Of a stretch of DNA of 64,000 nucleotides, positions 1 to 11,213 are shown piece after piece. Origin of the DNA: Hsuehochloa calcarea (lineage: Eukaryota > Streptophyta > Magnoliopsida > Poales > Poaceae); assembly GCA_036346395.1 (NCBI GenBank), contig CM070604.1:39893662-39957661 (forward strand), written 5' to 3'. How positions within the stretch are numbered: position 1 is the stretch's first letter; each line of letters starts with the position of its first letter. Both the position numbers and the translations under genes were made by a program. The notes beneath the pieces were generated by a model. That model searched no databases and was not told where the DNA came from. It was given only the letters and a program-made list of their open reading frames with translations.

Positions 1-578
1 AATATGCTCTGTTAAGTTTTGCAGCAAAAGCACGTAAAGTTCTGTCTGGTGACTGGTGTTTATTCTGGTGTTACTTCAACCGAGTAACTGTCCAGAATGG
101 TTGTTGTGCATTAAGATATGCTGACTTGTAGTTCATAGTGATATTATTGTTTCACTTAGCTTGTATTTTACAACCCCCCTTTTCTCTTTGCACCATCACT
201 GGAATGTATGCCTTATTTCCTAACATTTATCGTAAAGAAAACCAGAACCTTAAACTTGCCCTTATTTAATCTGATAATCTGAATCTGGGCTGCATGATGG
301 ATGTGTACAATATAGAGTTTGTTTCCTGCTTGTTTCTTGTAGAAGCGAGTGGGCACTTGTTTCTTGAAAGACCATAATGGATTTTTTTTTGTTCAATTAT
401 AAATATGCTGTTGGCATCCTGCAATGAATGTTTTTATTATGTTGGTAGCAGCGAATTTATATTGCATGCTGTCCTTTATTAATGGTTAACTGTTCCAGTA
501 TTCTTGTGTCAGTTGTAGTATGAACTTTGATTGAAATAAAACACTCCTGCTTTGCTGACTGAAACGTATTGACTGCAG
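1..578 (+). other. Intron sequence upstream of SRP9 exon
   Basis: AT-rich, non-coding in all frames, and ending in a good acceptor (gactgcag, AG at 577-578). It is read as the 3' part of an SRP9 intron. The exon encoding the N-terminal half of the protein is not in this stretch and must lie before the window. Confidence 0.7.
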
Positions 579-836
579 TGCTTGAAGTTTAAGACAGATC
601 AAGCTCAGGATGCAAAGAAGATGGAAAAGCTGAACAATATCTTTTTTGCTCTCATGACTCGTGGACCTGATGGTATTTTCATTGTTTTTTCCAGGGCTAC
701 AGTATTGTATATCAAGTTCAAAATTGTTTCACTAATTTGGAATCCTTTCCGCTGTGCAGCTGATATAAGTGATGTTTCGGGGAAGGAACAGGCAGAACAA
801 CAGCAATCAAAGAAAGGACGGGGCAGGAGGCAGTAG
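579..836 (+). CDS. SRP9: SRP9, last two coding exons (5' end outside window)
   Basis: This is the C-terminal half of the 9 kDa subunit of the signal recognition particle. With SRP14 it forms the Alu-domain heterodimer that binds SRP RNA and pauses translation during ER targeting. Exon 579-672 encodes a stretch starting CLKFKTDQAQDAKKMEKLNN, the conserved SRP9 core (KTDQAQD is shared with animal SRP9). The intron is 673-759 (GT..AG, 87 bp). Exon 760-836 encodes ADISDVSGKEQAEQQQSKKG and a basic tail GRGRRQ, stop TAG at 834-836. The junction codon splits as G/CT (Ala). Reading straight through the intron stays open, so a naive single-exon call of 84 aa would include intron residues. The N-terminal residues lie upstream of base 1. 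Nothing looks broken. Confidence 0.93.
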   Translation, partial: CLKFKTDQAQDAKKMEKLNNIFFALMTRGPDGIFIVFSRATVLYIKFKIVSLIWNPFRCAADISDVSGKEQAEQQQSKKGRGRRQ

Positions 837-1586
837 TACTTTGTTTGTTTCCCAATTTTCTTTCAGAAAAAAAAAATCACATCTGGAGTGGTGGATGGAC
901 ATTTGATCGACTCTTGTGAGCTCAGTTATGTTGTTCTGAAGGAAATGTGAGCTATTCTTGGATCTCTTTCCTGGTACGGGACCGAGAAGTACACTTACCA
1001 CACAATCATGATCGAAAAACAATCAAATCTTGACCCTTGTTTTTTTTCTACACACCTGGGGCATATTGTCGATGTTTCATTGGAGGAATGTGGCAAGATA
1101 TTTTCTCGAATCCATCATGCTTTTATGATTTTACCTTATCTTGCGTACCGCGTGGGGACATCCGGCATGTGCAGTTGATATTGCAGTAACAGTGGGGACA
1201 TCCTTTGTACGCGGATCTGCTCATACATGTGGTTCACTATTGGTTGTTTGTTCCTTGTTTCTTGGATTCATCGCGGCAAGATCACGAGAACGTGCCCAGC
1301 CTGCAATGTGCATTTTCACCTTTGAATCTTATCTTGTATTATCTTCTTTCGTCGTTGCCAGCATTTCAATTTGATCAGAATTTAGCCATGGATAATCTGT
1401 TAGTATCCGGTGGCGGAGCTTGAGCATGCTCAAATCTCAAGGGGCCCAAGTACAAAGACTAATGCAAATGCATAATAACTATTCAAGTGCTTCTAAGTCA
1501 AGGTAAAATTTGTAGCCTTTGAAGAGTAATCTTGTCCAAAGACTAATGCAAATGCATTTAGGAGCCAAATTCTTACTACATAATCA

Positions 1587-1590
<4 letters not shown>

Positions 1591-1617
<27 letters not shown>
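1591..1617. repeat. (AAT)n microsatellite
   Basis: About nine consecutive trinucleotide units of TAA/AAT, uninterrupted. Confidence 0.9.
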
Positions 1618-2313
1618 AGAATGTTTGCTCGGCCCCCTGTTCGTATCATTTAGGAGTACACGTTTGGACTTCGCAGTGAAGTAGAAATAAAAGAATGTTT
1701 GCAGGTAGTGCCCTGGATTCTACAAGATATGGTTGGGGATACTGGATAGAGTGAGCGAGTAAAAAATGTTACAGTACTGGAAAAGCTTAATGTCGAGTCT
1801 TTTACGGTATCCGTGCGTTCTTTCTGATATGCCGGTCAAACGGTTGCCCTGAGAGCCTTTTCAGCGGGCGGATGGATGGATGCTTTTCGGAGAGGGAGAG
1901 GAACAGCTATGTGCCAATGCCATGCGCCTTCTTTTCCCCCGGAAAGAAGAAAAACTCTACTATCCACAAAGGTAAAAGAGCGTAGCTGATTATGGGCATT
2001 CAAGAGTCGACTGGATCGTCATTGGATAAAGTAGCTTTTTTTTGTGTGTGGTTTGTGGTAAAATCTCATGTGCCCATGCAAATGAGCAAACCTAATCCAA
2101 GAAGTGAGCTCAAAATCACGAGATAGCTTCGCGGCTCCAAGAGCAACAGATAAAACCAAAAAAATCCTTACCGTCTTGCCGCCAAGAGACCGATTCCCCC
2201 GCGGCCTCTTTTTACCTCGCCGCTGCTCCCTCCGTGCATCTGGGCCCCGCCCCTGCTGCTGTAAAAAGCGGCATGACATGCGGTGACTTTTCCAAGTGAA
2301 AATCACGGCCGGA

Positions 2314-2341
2314 CGAGAGAGAGAGAGAGAGAGAGAGAGAG
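2314..2341. repeat. (GA)n microsatellite
   Basis: About fourteen GA units, followed by a pyrimidine/purine-skewed stretch. This is a common context for plant 5' leaders, but no gene was identified here. Confidence 0.9.
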
Positions 2342-3176
2342 GCTTTAGGCTTTTTACTGCCCGTTGAGGCCTCGAAAGGGTGGAACAGAGCTCAGCAACG
2401 GTGCCCGCTAAAACCTACCGGACTAACGCGCGACCACCCCCCTACGGCCCTATCATCCCATCTCCATCCGGAGGAGAAAAAGTCTCAGATTCTCAGGTAC
2501 AACGCCTCTTCTACGGCCGGCTTTTGGCGACGTTTTCAACTGGCTCGTTCTCATCGTCCCGCACGCCTCCCTCCCCCTCTCCCTCTCTCTCTCTCTCGGT
2601 GCAGTGTCCTCACCTCCATGCTTTAACGGCTGCCCGTCCCCGCCTTCCTGAACCTCCTCCGCCCTGCGGTTCCGCTGTCCACAACGGTCGCAATTACTGC
2701 GCTCCATCAAAGTGGCCTCTTATCTCTATGGCGACGTATTTGGAACATACAAATTTTAGAATCTCGTAAAAATTTCAGAGAAATCCCTTGTTAGTTACTC
2801 GTAACCACTCCAGCGTCCCCGGCATCCACCTCTCATCATTTAAGGTAAGGTGTAAGGATGACACGCTGCCCTCCTTCAGATGCTATCCGCAGCACGATTG
2901 GTTAATGTTTACGGCCAGGCAAAGCATATCATGGTCCTGTTTGTTTAGGCTTTTCGCTTTTTATAATAAAAAGCTCTGTTTCTAAACAAAGGGCGCTTTT
3001 TATCTAAATTTATAAAAAGCTTAAGCCATTTTAAGTCTAAAAGCTATAAGCCAAGGAAGAGGTGCTTTTTTTGGCTTTTGCGGAATAGAATAACTGATTA
3101 CCACTCAAGTTCGCTAAAATTACCCTCAAAATGACATTCGGTATATAAACATGAATCTCTCTTGTCGCGTCCGGGA

Positions 3177-3419
3177 ACCAAGACAAGACCTGCCGCGTCT
3201 GGGACATCCGAAACCTCTCGACTTCCCTCTCGGTCCTGCTACTCCTCCGACGGCCGGTTCATGCTCTTCTCGGAGCCCACCGACTTCGTGCATGTCTTCG
3301 GGATCTCACTCAGCCCAGACAACGAGTCATTGTTCGTCGGAGTGTGCGACCGCGTCTACGCCAGCTTGCTGAACTACAGAATGATCCATGCGTTCGAGTA
3401 CCCGGGCTCGTACATGTGA
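3177..3419 (+). pseudogene. WD40-repeat protein fragment captured in a transposon
   Basis: Translation gives QDKTCRVWDIRNLSTSLSVL, typical of a WD repeat ending in WD. A one-frame change follows, then SSDGRFMLFSEPTDFVHVF and GISLSPDNESLFVGVCDRVY, ending at a TGA at 3417-3419. These blocks resemble the plant WD40 family related to yeast C2A9.03, but stretches that normally separate them are missing and the frame shifts between the first two. It reads as exon pieces with internal deletions, not a working gene. It lies between the transposon TIRs and runs directly into transposase sequence in another frame. The family name is from memory; that it is a captured fragment is inference. Confidence 0.75.
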
Positions 3420-3625
3420 AGATTGAGCGTTCCTTTGGCGTGTTGAAGATGAAATGGAGAATCTTGTTGGCTTTGCCAAGTTACAAAATTAAGATTCAAA
3501 CAAAAATGATAATTGCATGTATGTCACTACACAATTTTATCTGAGATAGTGCTTTACGTGATGAGATTTTTGAGAGATGTGATCTTAATGAAGATTATGA
3601 CCCAAGCGATACTTTATTATGATAT
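3413..3625 (+). pseudogene. PIF/Harbinger transposase, C-terminal fragment
   Basis: The frame starting near 3419 encodes IERSFGVLKMKWRILLALPS and later IIACMSLHNFI, the hallmark end of the DDE_Tnp_4 nuclease (E of the DDE triad in the IER-FG block; 'LHNFIR' near the C-terminus). A nonsense codon TGA at 3542-3544 replaces the usual Arg. In-frame similarity continues as DSALRDEIFERCDLNEDYDP. The rest of the nuclease and the Myb-like partner are absent, so the copy is non-autonomous. Confidence 0.8.
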
Positions 3626-4044
3626 GATCGGATATTATTTTGTTTGGTTTGTTAAAATATGTCTTTCTATATTAATTTCTTTCATTACGCAATGTCCATA
3701 ATTAATATACGCACGAACAAGCAAAACTTTTTTTGTTTCATATGTACACTTGCACGTATCGTCATAGTTACAAATCCCATGAAAAAATAAGTTTAAATTC
3801 ATCCTTAAAAACATCCTTCAAACCCTCAAGGGCAATTCAGACTTTTTATCCTTCACACACAACTCAATAAGCCAACATCCTATAAAAGCCGATTACCAAA
3901 CACCAAAGCTTAAAAAGTTTGAGGCTTATAAGCCAATTAAGCCAAAAAGCTGGCTTTAAGCTATAAGCCAAAAAGCCTAAGCCTAAACAAACAGGGCCCA
4001 TATAGTAAAGGAGAGAGATAGAGATGTTCCAAGTCAAAAGAGGA

Positions 4045-4725
4045 TTGTAAAGGAATTTTTCTTAAAACTTTGATATTTGAAATTTCAACGTCGCGTTCAC
4101 ACTTTAAAAGTTTCATAAAATTAAATAAAAAATGGTTGGAGATGGTTTTACTAATATGGGAGCTACTACTTTGTGCAAATTTAGCAGACCCAGGGGAGCA
4201 TAGGTGACCCCACATGCTTGTATAGAAGCTTTCGTAAAACTTCAATATTTGAAATTTTAACTACACATTCACACCATAAAAAATTTACGAAATCGACTGA
4301 AATTTGTTGGAGACAATTATGTGTGTAGAGGAACTACTATGTGCAATTTGAGGGGCTTAGGCGCATAGATGGCCCCACATGATTTTGTAGGAATGTTTTG
4401 TAAAACTTTGGTATTTTGAATTTTAACATCGTGTCACACCATAAAAGTTTTGCGAAATCAACCAAAATTTATTGGAGATGATTCTGCATGTAGGATAGCT
4501 ACTTTGTGGAAATTAGTGGGCCTAGGCAAACACGTGGGTTCACATTTTTTTTTTATAGAAAACTTTCGTAGAACTTCAATATCTGAAATTTCAACCTCAT
4601 GTTCACACCATGAAAGTTCCACGAAATTGACTGAAATTTGTTTGAGACAATTCTACGAGTGAAAGGCTACTTTGTGTAAAAATGGCGGCCCCATATGCAC
4701 AGGGCTCTGTATGTTTTTATAGGAA
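4045..4725. repeat. Four degenerate tandem copies of a ~165-185 bp unit
   Basis: The pattern 'aaaacttt/caatatttgaaatttcaac ... ttcacaccat.aaagttt.cgaaat..actgaaatttgttggagacaatt ... gctactttgtg ... ggccccacatg...' recurs four times, with starts near 4045, 4225, 4400 and 4560. Copies have many substitutions and small indels. No coding potential is shared among the copies. Confidence 0.8.
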
Positions 4726-6403
4726 GCTATAACTAGGTGTGGGTAGTCAGCCCATTTCTATTCAAGATTTGAAGGGGCATGTGTAAACATAAGTAAGTGG
4801 GTATTACCTTCTCCGTACCTAAATCTAAATGGGTATTTTATTTTTTACTCGTATCCTACCCAATTGTGTGGAGGTTTAGACCATAGTTATAAAATTCGGA
4901 CTGGTCCGGTGGTTGAATTGGAAAAATCTAGACCCAAAGGTTTTGCCGAGATGGTCACACACACAGGATTAGAGATGTAATTAACCAAAAAAAAAACCCG
5001 GCTGACCCTTTTCGTCGACCTGATTGACCCAGACGGTTTTGCTCGACTCGGGTGGGTTTTGTTGGTAAGGATAATAGACAAGAAATCCCTAAGATGAATG
5101 AGCTTTTTAAGGCAAAACTAAAGGGCATATTCGTATTTTGGTTGCTGTTAGGGTTTTAGTAGGAATCTCCTTGTGAAATTGACAGCAACACATAATTTTT
5201 CTTTTACCTTTCTCACTCTCTCATTCCGACCGGCAACTCCTCTTTGTTTTCTGCTTAGCTTCGTCTCCATAATACCGTAATAAATTAACAAAAGTAGAAC
5301 ATTTTAATCTCTTCTGTGCTATGTTAAATGTAATTGGAACCACATATTTACAGAGGATTAACATTTTATGTTCATATATGTATTTTTTATATAGTGTACA
5401 TACTAATTTTTTTTTATTTAACAAAACGTACATTCTTCTGTTGACCCACCGATTCGATCAATGTGGACACCTCGGTCGGTCGGTAGAGTTTAATAACTAT
5501 GGCTTAGACAAGAGTAGTAGGTACCCAGTAACATGTGCTACAGTAGTCGTTACCGGCATACGACTACTGTAGGATGGTAGCAAGATACGGGCAACCAGCG
5601 GAGTACGTACAGGGCAACCGCTATGCGGAAAGTAACTACCGGCCGCATGCATGATGGGCTGTTGAGCACCAATGCCGTAGATGGCCATGATGCCCTACGC
5701 TACCATCCTATGCAAGTAGATACTCCTATGTCGTCGTCTCGTTTACGTTCCCCTCCGGCCGATGACCTCGCCGGCGGCCGGCGGCGCCGGCCCTCCCTCC
5801 TCTCGATCCGTCACATCCTCTGGCGCTCTATTGTGTTTAGTTGCTTTGGTTCATGGCACTATTTGGTTGATAGCCTACAGTATAATGTAGTGTTGATAAC
5901 GCTTGTTGTATTTTCCCATCCGATTCTTTCGGATATGAAAGCCCGGGCCTAACTGATCCATGTTAGGCTCGGCCTTGATTCCCGATATGAAAGCCCGAAA
6001 ATGGGCACTAAATGCAATAAAAAACAATATTTTTTTATTATTCAATTAAATTGATTATTAATTTTTATTTTAAAAAATTAAATAATATTTTTATTGGAAA
6101 AAAACTATTTTTCTGGCCGGGCCGTTTGAGGCCGAGTTTTTTTAAACCCAGCCCGAAGCCCAGCCCGGTAGGATTTTGATCAGGTCTAGAAGCAACTATC
6201 GAGTAGCAACGTTAACAAGGACCCGGTCCACGTAACCGCGGCAACCCCGTCCTCGTACCGAGCGCCGCAATGTTCCCACGCGCACGTGTCGCATTGTGAA
6301 TGGCTCTCCCCCTATCATCCCATGTCGCTTTCCCTTCCCCGTCCATTCCCTCTCTGCGCAGCCTCACATGCCATTAACTTCCCCCGCCTCCGCCTCCGCC
6401 TCC
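4726..6403. other. Intergenic DNA upstream of the endoglucanase
   Basis: No gene recognised. At 5930-6180 there is a patch with GCCCGG-rich ends (aagcccgggcc... and ...cagcccggtagg) around a very AT-rich core, which may be a degraded small inverted-repeat element. The last 250 bp become GC-rich and promoter-like. Confidence 0.4.
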
Positions 6404-6412
6404 CTATTAAAA
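6404..6412 (+). promoter_or_regulatory. Probable TATA box of the GH9 gene
   Basis: The sequence ctattaaaa lies 70-78 bp upstream of the chosen ATG at 6482, a normal plant spacing if transcription starts near 6440. It supports the ATG at 6482 over the in-frame ATG at 6296, which would lie upstream of the TATA box. Confidence 0.5.
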
Positions 6413-6481
6413 CTATACTGCCCACTCCGCTCTAGCGTCCGAATACCAACCAACTATTACCATCCACCAAGCTTCCTTCCA

Positions 6482-9400
6482 ATGGGGAGTATAGTTGTGC
6501 TGCTGTTGCTCCTCGCGTCATCGGCGACGGTGGTGTCCGGGCAGCACGACTACGGCGACGCCCTCCACAAGAGCATCCTCTTCTTCGAGGGCCAGCGCTC
6601 CGGCCGCCTGCCCCCCGACCAGCGCCTCCGCTGGCGCCGCGACTCCGCACTCAACGACGGCTCCGCCGCCGGCGTACGGACCGTTTCTTGGATGACTATC
6701 CGTACATTGCAATGCAATGCTACATTGCTCGTTTTGAGCCGTTGTGAGTCTTGACGCTTCCTTGGGAACGTGTACGGTTGTGTGCGCAGGTGGACCTGAC
6801 GGGAGGGTACTACGACGCCGGCGACAACGTGAAGTTCGGGTTCCCGATGGCGTTCACGGCGACGCTCATGTCGTGGGGGCTGATCGACTTCGGCCGGAGC
6901 TTCGGCGCGCACGCGGAGGAAGCGAGGAAGGCGGTGCGGTGGGCGACGGACTACCTCATGAAGGCGACGGCCACGCCGGACACGGTGTACGTGCAGGTGG
7001 GCGACGCCTTCCGCGACCACTCCTGCTGGGAGCGCCCGGAGGACATGGACACCCCGCGCACCGTTTACAAGGTCGACCCCGTCCACCCGGGCTCCGACGT
7101 CGCCGCCGAGACCGCCGCCGCTCTCGCCGCCGGCTCCATCGTCTTCCGCGACTCCGACCCCGCATACTCCAAGCGCCTCCTCGACCGCGCCGTCGCCGTA
7201 AGCCACCGTTGTACTGACCACTCTCCGTTTCTTGCTCTGGGAAGCGCATTGAAGTGCGCTGTTAATGCGCGTAAATAAATGCCTGCTTGGCACTGCTGCC
7301 ATATACCCCCCATCATCGCCCGTTAGTTGTGTTTCGTTTCGTGATAAGCTAGGCTGTTCACTAGCCCTGCTAGTTAGGGCGTAAATGCACATGTTGGTTT
7401 TCTTCCATTAATAGCAAAGCAAACGAAACAGATTGGTTTTTTGAGTTTTGTTCTCTCTCTCTCGTGTGTGTGTGTGTGTTTTTTTTTTTCTTCTGTGAAG
7501 GTGTTCGAGTTCGCGGACAAGTACAGGGGGCCCTACAGCAGCAGCCTGCACGCGGCCGTGTGCCCCTGCTACTGCGACTACTCCGGGTACCAGGTGCGTA
7601 CGCGGTAGCCGGTAGCAGTCAGTTTCTCCCCGGGCCGTCGGCGATTCACGTAACGATTAATGGTTCGCAGGACGAGCTGCTGTGGGGCGCGGCGTGGCTG
7701 CACAAGGCGTCGCGGCGGCGGGAGTACCGCGAGTACATCAAGAGGAACGAGGTGGTGCTCGGCGCCAGCGAGGCCATCAACGAGTTCGGCTGGGACAACA
7801 AGCACGCCGGCATCAACGTCCTCATCTCCAAGGTAACGCACTGACATCACAACGGATATATATATATCCTACTAGTAGGTTCCTTGCGCATTGCTGACGA
7901 GAGATCGCCATTGCGCCATGAAACGGTGCCCCCCATTGGTAGTAGTGTCATATTTTTGGCCTCTTCCCGTGTCCTGCGTGCGTGATGCCACTCTGCTCGG
8001 TTTGCGTACAGCAACAGTACTACTAGTCTCTACGGTAGCCCAGCCTCTCTGCTCTGGTACTCTGGTGTCCTGCGTTGGCCAGCGGGCGGGCACATGCCCC
8101 CCCTTACCATTGATGCCAGGCGGCCAGGCCAAGAGCCTCTGCATGCGTCGCCATTGACTCATTTGGCATGCGTACGCGGCAGTGCTTAGTTACCGTGTCT
8201 AATCTTTTTGATTAATGAAGCGTGACGGAGGATTTACTAGGACTAGCAGCTAGCAGAGTAGTACATGGTGTGCTCTGGTAAAGGAGAGGACTAGCATGGG
8301 CGCGACAGGGAGGAACCTTTTCATGCTGAGTAGTACATGCCTTTTGGTCCGCCGACATGTGGGGGCTGGACTGGCTCGAGAGCGCATGTTGCTACTTGCT
8401 AGCTTAAGCGTCTCGCGTCATGTTTCCCTCCTTGGATATTCCTTTCGTGTGCAAGCTTGTGATACACTAGTATCTAGCGAGGAAGTGGTGTCGCATGGCC
8501 TGGGCTGGTAGTTTTTTTTTATCTGCGTTGGTGATAGGACGATGCTGGATCATGTTTTCTTTTTGTCCGGGCTGCGAATGGGATGATCATTGGCCATAAC
8601 CACATTTCTCAAGTACCACAGCGTAGTATACTTTACTAGGGTTGTTAGTTCTTGTGTACGTTGTCTCGACTAATAGGGGGGGCACGTGCCTTCGTTTCCT
8701 GCGTTCTATTTCTATCCATTTATCAGCACCTATTTAGTCGATCGGCACGCGAGCTCAATTGGACCGACATGATGTATATCTAACTAATCGCGCATTCTGG
8801 GATTTCTGACATATACCCCTTTGCGAAAGTTTACTGCAATGGTCATGTCACTAGACACTGGCCCATCGAGAGGCCTACGATGATCAGTGACGCTTATGCT
8901 GGCAGTGTACTCCGCACTCGCAGCCTTCGTTTTGTACTACCACTATCTAGTACTAGTACATAATATATAATTAGCATTTCTAGATTAGCACAGCATGAGA
9001 CCATGAGTACCGATTACTGAACCGTGGGGCCAGATTCCACCTGGTAAGATTAATCAATCTAGCATTACATAGATTAGTGGATCGAAGTAGGCGAGTATGT
9101 TTGTCTCTCATCAGTAACCCCGGTCTGACCTGCCCCCTAGGGTCTTGTGCTTCTGCACGTTACTGTGACAGGGAATGGGGCAGTGTGGGCACCTTTTCAG
9201 TGCTCACGGCCTTACTTACGGGTCTTGCGGAACCCCTAAACCACGCTGTTATTTCTCACTTATCACGTTTAAGTGCTCAGTTTAGCGCACTAATGACCGA
9301 CTGCTTGTTCTCCAGGAGGTCCTGATGGGGAAGGACGAGTACTTCCAGTCCTTCCGCGTGAACGCCGACAACTTCATCTGCACCTCCTCCCCGGCATCTC

Positions 9401-10163
9401 CAACCACCCCAGATCCAGTACTCCCCAGGTTAACCAACCCTTGCTAAGCTTAACCCGTTCATCAGTTTTTCACCGACCATCCTCCTCCGGAACATTGCTG
9501 ATCGAACGAACGCATACGTGTGTACGCATGCAGGTGGCCTCTTGTTCAAGGTGGGCAACAGCAACATGCAGCACGTGACGTCGCTGTCGTTCCTCCTGCT
9601 CGCCTACTCCAACTACCTCAGCCACGCCAACGCGCGGGTGCCGTGCGGCACGTCCTCCGCCTCGTCCGTCCAGCTCCGCCGCGTCGCCAAGCGCCAGGTT
9701 CCCCCAGGCCGCCAAAACCCACACCGTCTTTTTCGCCCGAAACGCGCCGCTTTCACCGCAAAGCTGACAAGTTTTTTCGTCGCCCGCGCCCACGCGCGCG
9801 TTGCAGGTGGACTACATCCTGGGCGACAACCCGCTGCGCATGTCGTACATGGTGGGTTACGGGGCGCGGTTCCCCCGGCGCATCCACCACCGCGCGAGCT
9901 CGCTGCCGTCGGTGTCGGCCCATCCGGCGCGGATTGGGTGCAAGGCGGGCGCGGCCTACTACGCCAGCGCGGCGCCCAACCCCAACCTCCTCGTGGGCGC
10001 CGTGGTGGGCGGGCCGAGCAACACCAGCGACGCCTTCCCCGACGCGCGGGCGGTCTTCCAGCAGTCCGAACCCACCACCTACATCAACGCGCCGCTGCTC
10101 GGCCTCCTCGCCTACTTCTCCGCCCACCCCAACCCGGCCCAGTCCGGCGGCGGCGACGACTGA
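6482..10163 (+). CDS. GH9 endo-beta-1,4-glucanase, secreted; frame broken in exon 5
   Basis: This is a plant endoglucanase (glycosyl hydrolase family 9) that cleaves beta-1,4-glucan in the apoplast. Exons are 6482-6673, 6790-7197, 7501-7593, 7671-7832, 9316-9428, 9534-9697 and 9807-10163, all GT..AG. The start gives a hydrophobic signal peptide (about 20 residues) followed by HDYGDALHKSILFFEGQRSG. The catalytic region GGYYDAGDNVKF (Asp about 73/76) is in exon 2. The last exon has VGYGARFPRRIHHR and SEPTTYINAPLLG (general acid Glu near 466). No CBM or membrane anchor is present (about 496 aa, usual size). Exon 5 is two bases short: one C is missing after 9384 and one in the C-run at 9407-9410. 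Restoring both recovers the family motif, but as written everything downstream is out of frame. It is a recent pseudogene or carries sequence errors. Intron 4 is 1483 bp. Confidence 0.92.
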
Positions 10164-11213
10164 AAAATCACCCCATCTGCTGTACAAAAAGACGGTGTGG
10201 TGTGTCGGGCGTCCTTTTGTATGGGGCAGCAATGGGCTGATTCGTCCAGTTGCTTTCCCGCTATATTGATGAGATGATGTGCCGATCCTTTCCTGCAAAA
10301 AATGGCAGGAACAAGGATTGGTCGTCCTAGTGTTCTACTACTAGATTCTAGGTTAAGCACGCTTGATGCGACGTGATGAGATAGATCCATCTGGCTGTGG
10401 AATGCAATCAGTTCTCCCCCTAATGTTTTGGTCCCTTGGGCCGCCGTCTAGCATTCTCCCACAGCTGCCGGAATTAGTGTCCAACTTTAGCTCACATGGC
10501 TAAAACATATCCAGTATCGCCCACTACTAGACATGTCATGTGCAGGAGCTGGGCCTTTTTCCGGCTTTTGGGTCCTTGCTGGAATCCAAAGCTTGCTTGA
10601 AACTGGTAGCTGCAGGTAGGTACATGGCTCATCATTCTGCCCGGTGGCATGCATGCATGGCTGAAAAGAGCAAGGTGCGTGCAGCCATCGATCGTTGCTC
10701 GGATGGGAGAGAGAGAAGGCAGTTTTGGCAGCAGCCAGGAGCTGTGGCCCCAGAAAATCGACCCTACGCCACACCAGAACCCGTGCAAATAACCGCTGTT
10801 CTTTCATTTCATTTCAATCCTGATCGGAGCATACAAAGATTGTGGAAACAGGTTCTTCTCTACCAGCCGCTACCTAGCTAATGGCTCAAGCCAACAAGTG
10901 ACACGCACCAATCACTGAAGCGATCGATGCACGGATGCTCTAGATTGGAGGGTGACCCATCAACCCATGCAGATCACATGCCAGGATGATGGCGCAATTG
11001 GGATTTCAGCTCTGTTCTGGCAAATCCGGCGCGGTGGTGGTGTATTTTCATGCCGTGCGATCCAATCGAACTGTAGGGCCGGCAAGGACAAAAATGCTCC
11101 GGTACTGCACTGTACTAGGCCTGGGATGCTTACGGAGTACTAGTAGCTTACTGCAAGTTTTTAGACCATTTGGCGCTGGTGCACACCTTACTAGCAAGAA
11201 CCGAGCCCTTCGC
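10164..11213. other. GH9 3' UTR and intergenic DNA
   Basis: No gene recognised. The first part is presumably 3' UTR. The open frames here are short and show no family motifs. Confidence 0.5.

Larger units (their letters stand above)
837..2933. other. SRP9 3' UTR and intergenic DNA
   Basis: The first few hundred bases are presumably SRP9 3' UTR. Beyond them no gene was recognised. The stretch holds an (AAT)n run and a (GA)n run, listed separately. At 2340-2830 there is a GC-rich, pyrimidine-rich segment resembling a promoter and 5' leader, but no recognisable coding exon follows it before the transposon at 2934. Confidence 0.5.
2934..4000. mobile_element. TIR DNA transposon (PIF/Harbinger-like) with captured gene fragment
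   Basis: Terminal inverted repeats are visible. The left end reads GGTCCTGTTTGTTTAGGCTT at 2934; the right end, read on the minus strand, is GGCCCTGTTTGTTTAGGCTT ending near 4000. Subterminal runs rich in AAGC/GCTT and 'ataagcc' are also mutually inverted. Inside are a WD40 gene fragment and the C-terminal end of a PIF/Harbinger transposase, both on the plus strand. Flanking octamers (catatcat left, catatagt right) match at 6 of 8, so the target duplication is unclear. An 8-bp duplication would suggest hAT rather than PIF ends, so superfamily assignment rests on the transposase fragment. Confidence 0.7.

Noticed and set aside
4045..4725. Centromeric satellite
   Set aside because: Only four strongly diverged units, and I see no match to grass centromere satellites known to me.
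6550..7392. 280-codon minus-strand frame across the endoglucanase
   Set aside because: It crosses GH9 exons and introns antisense in GC-rich DNA; composition explains its length.
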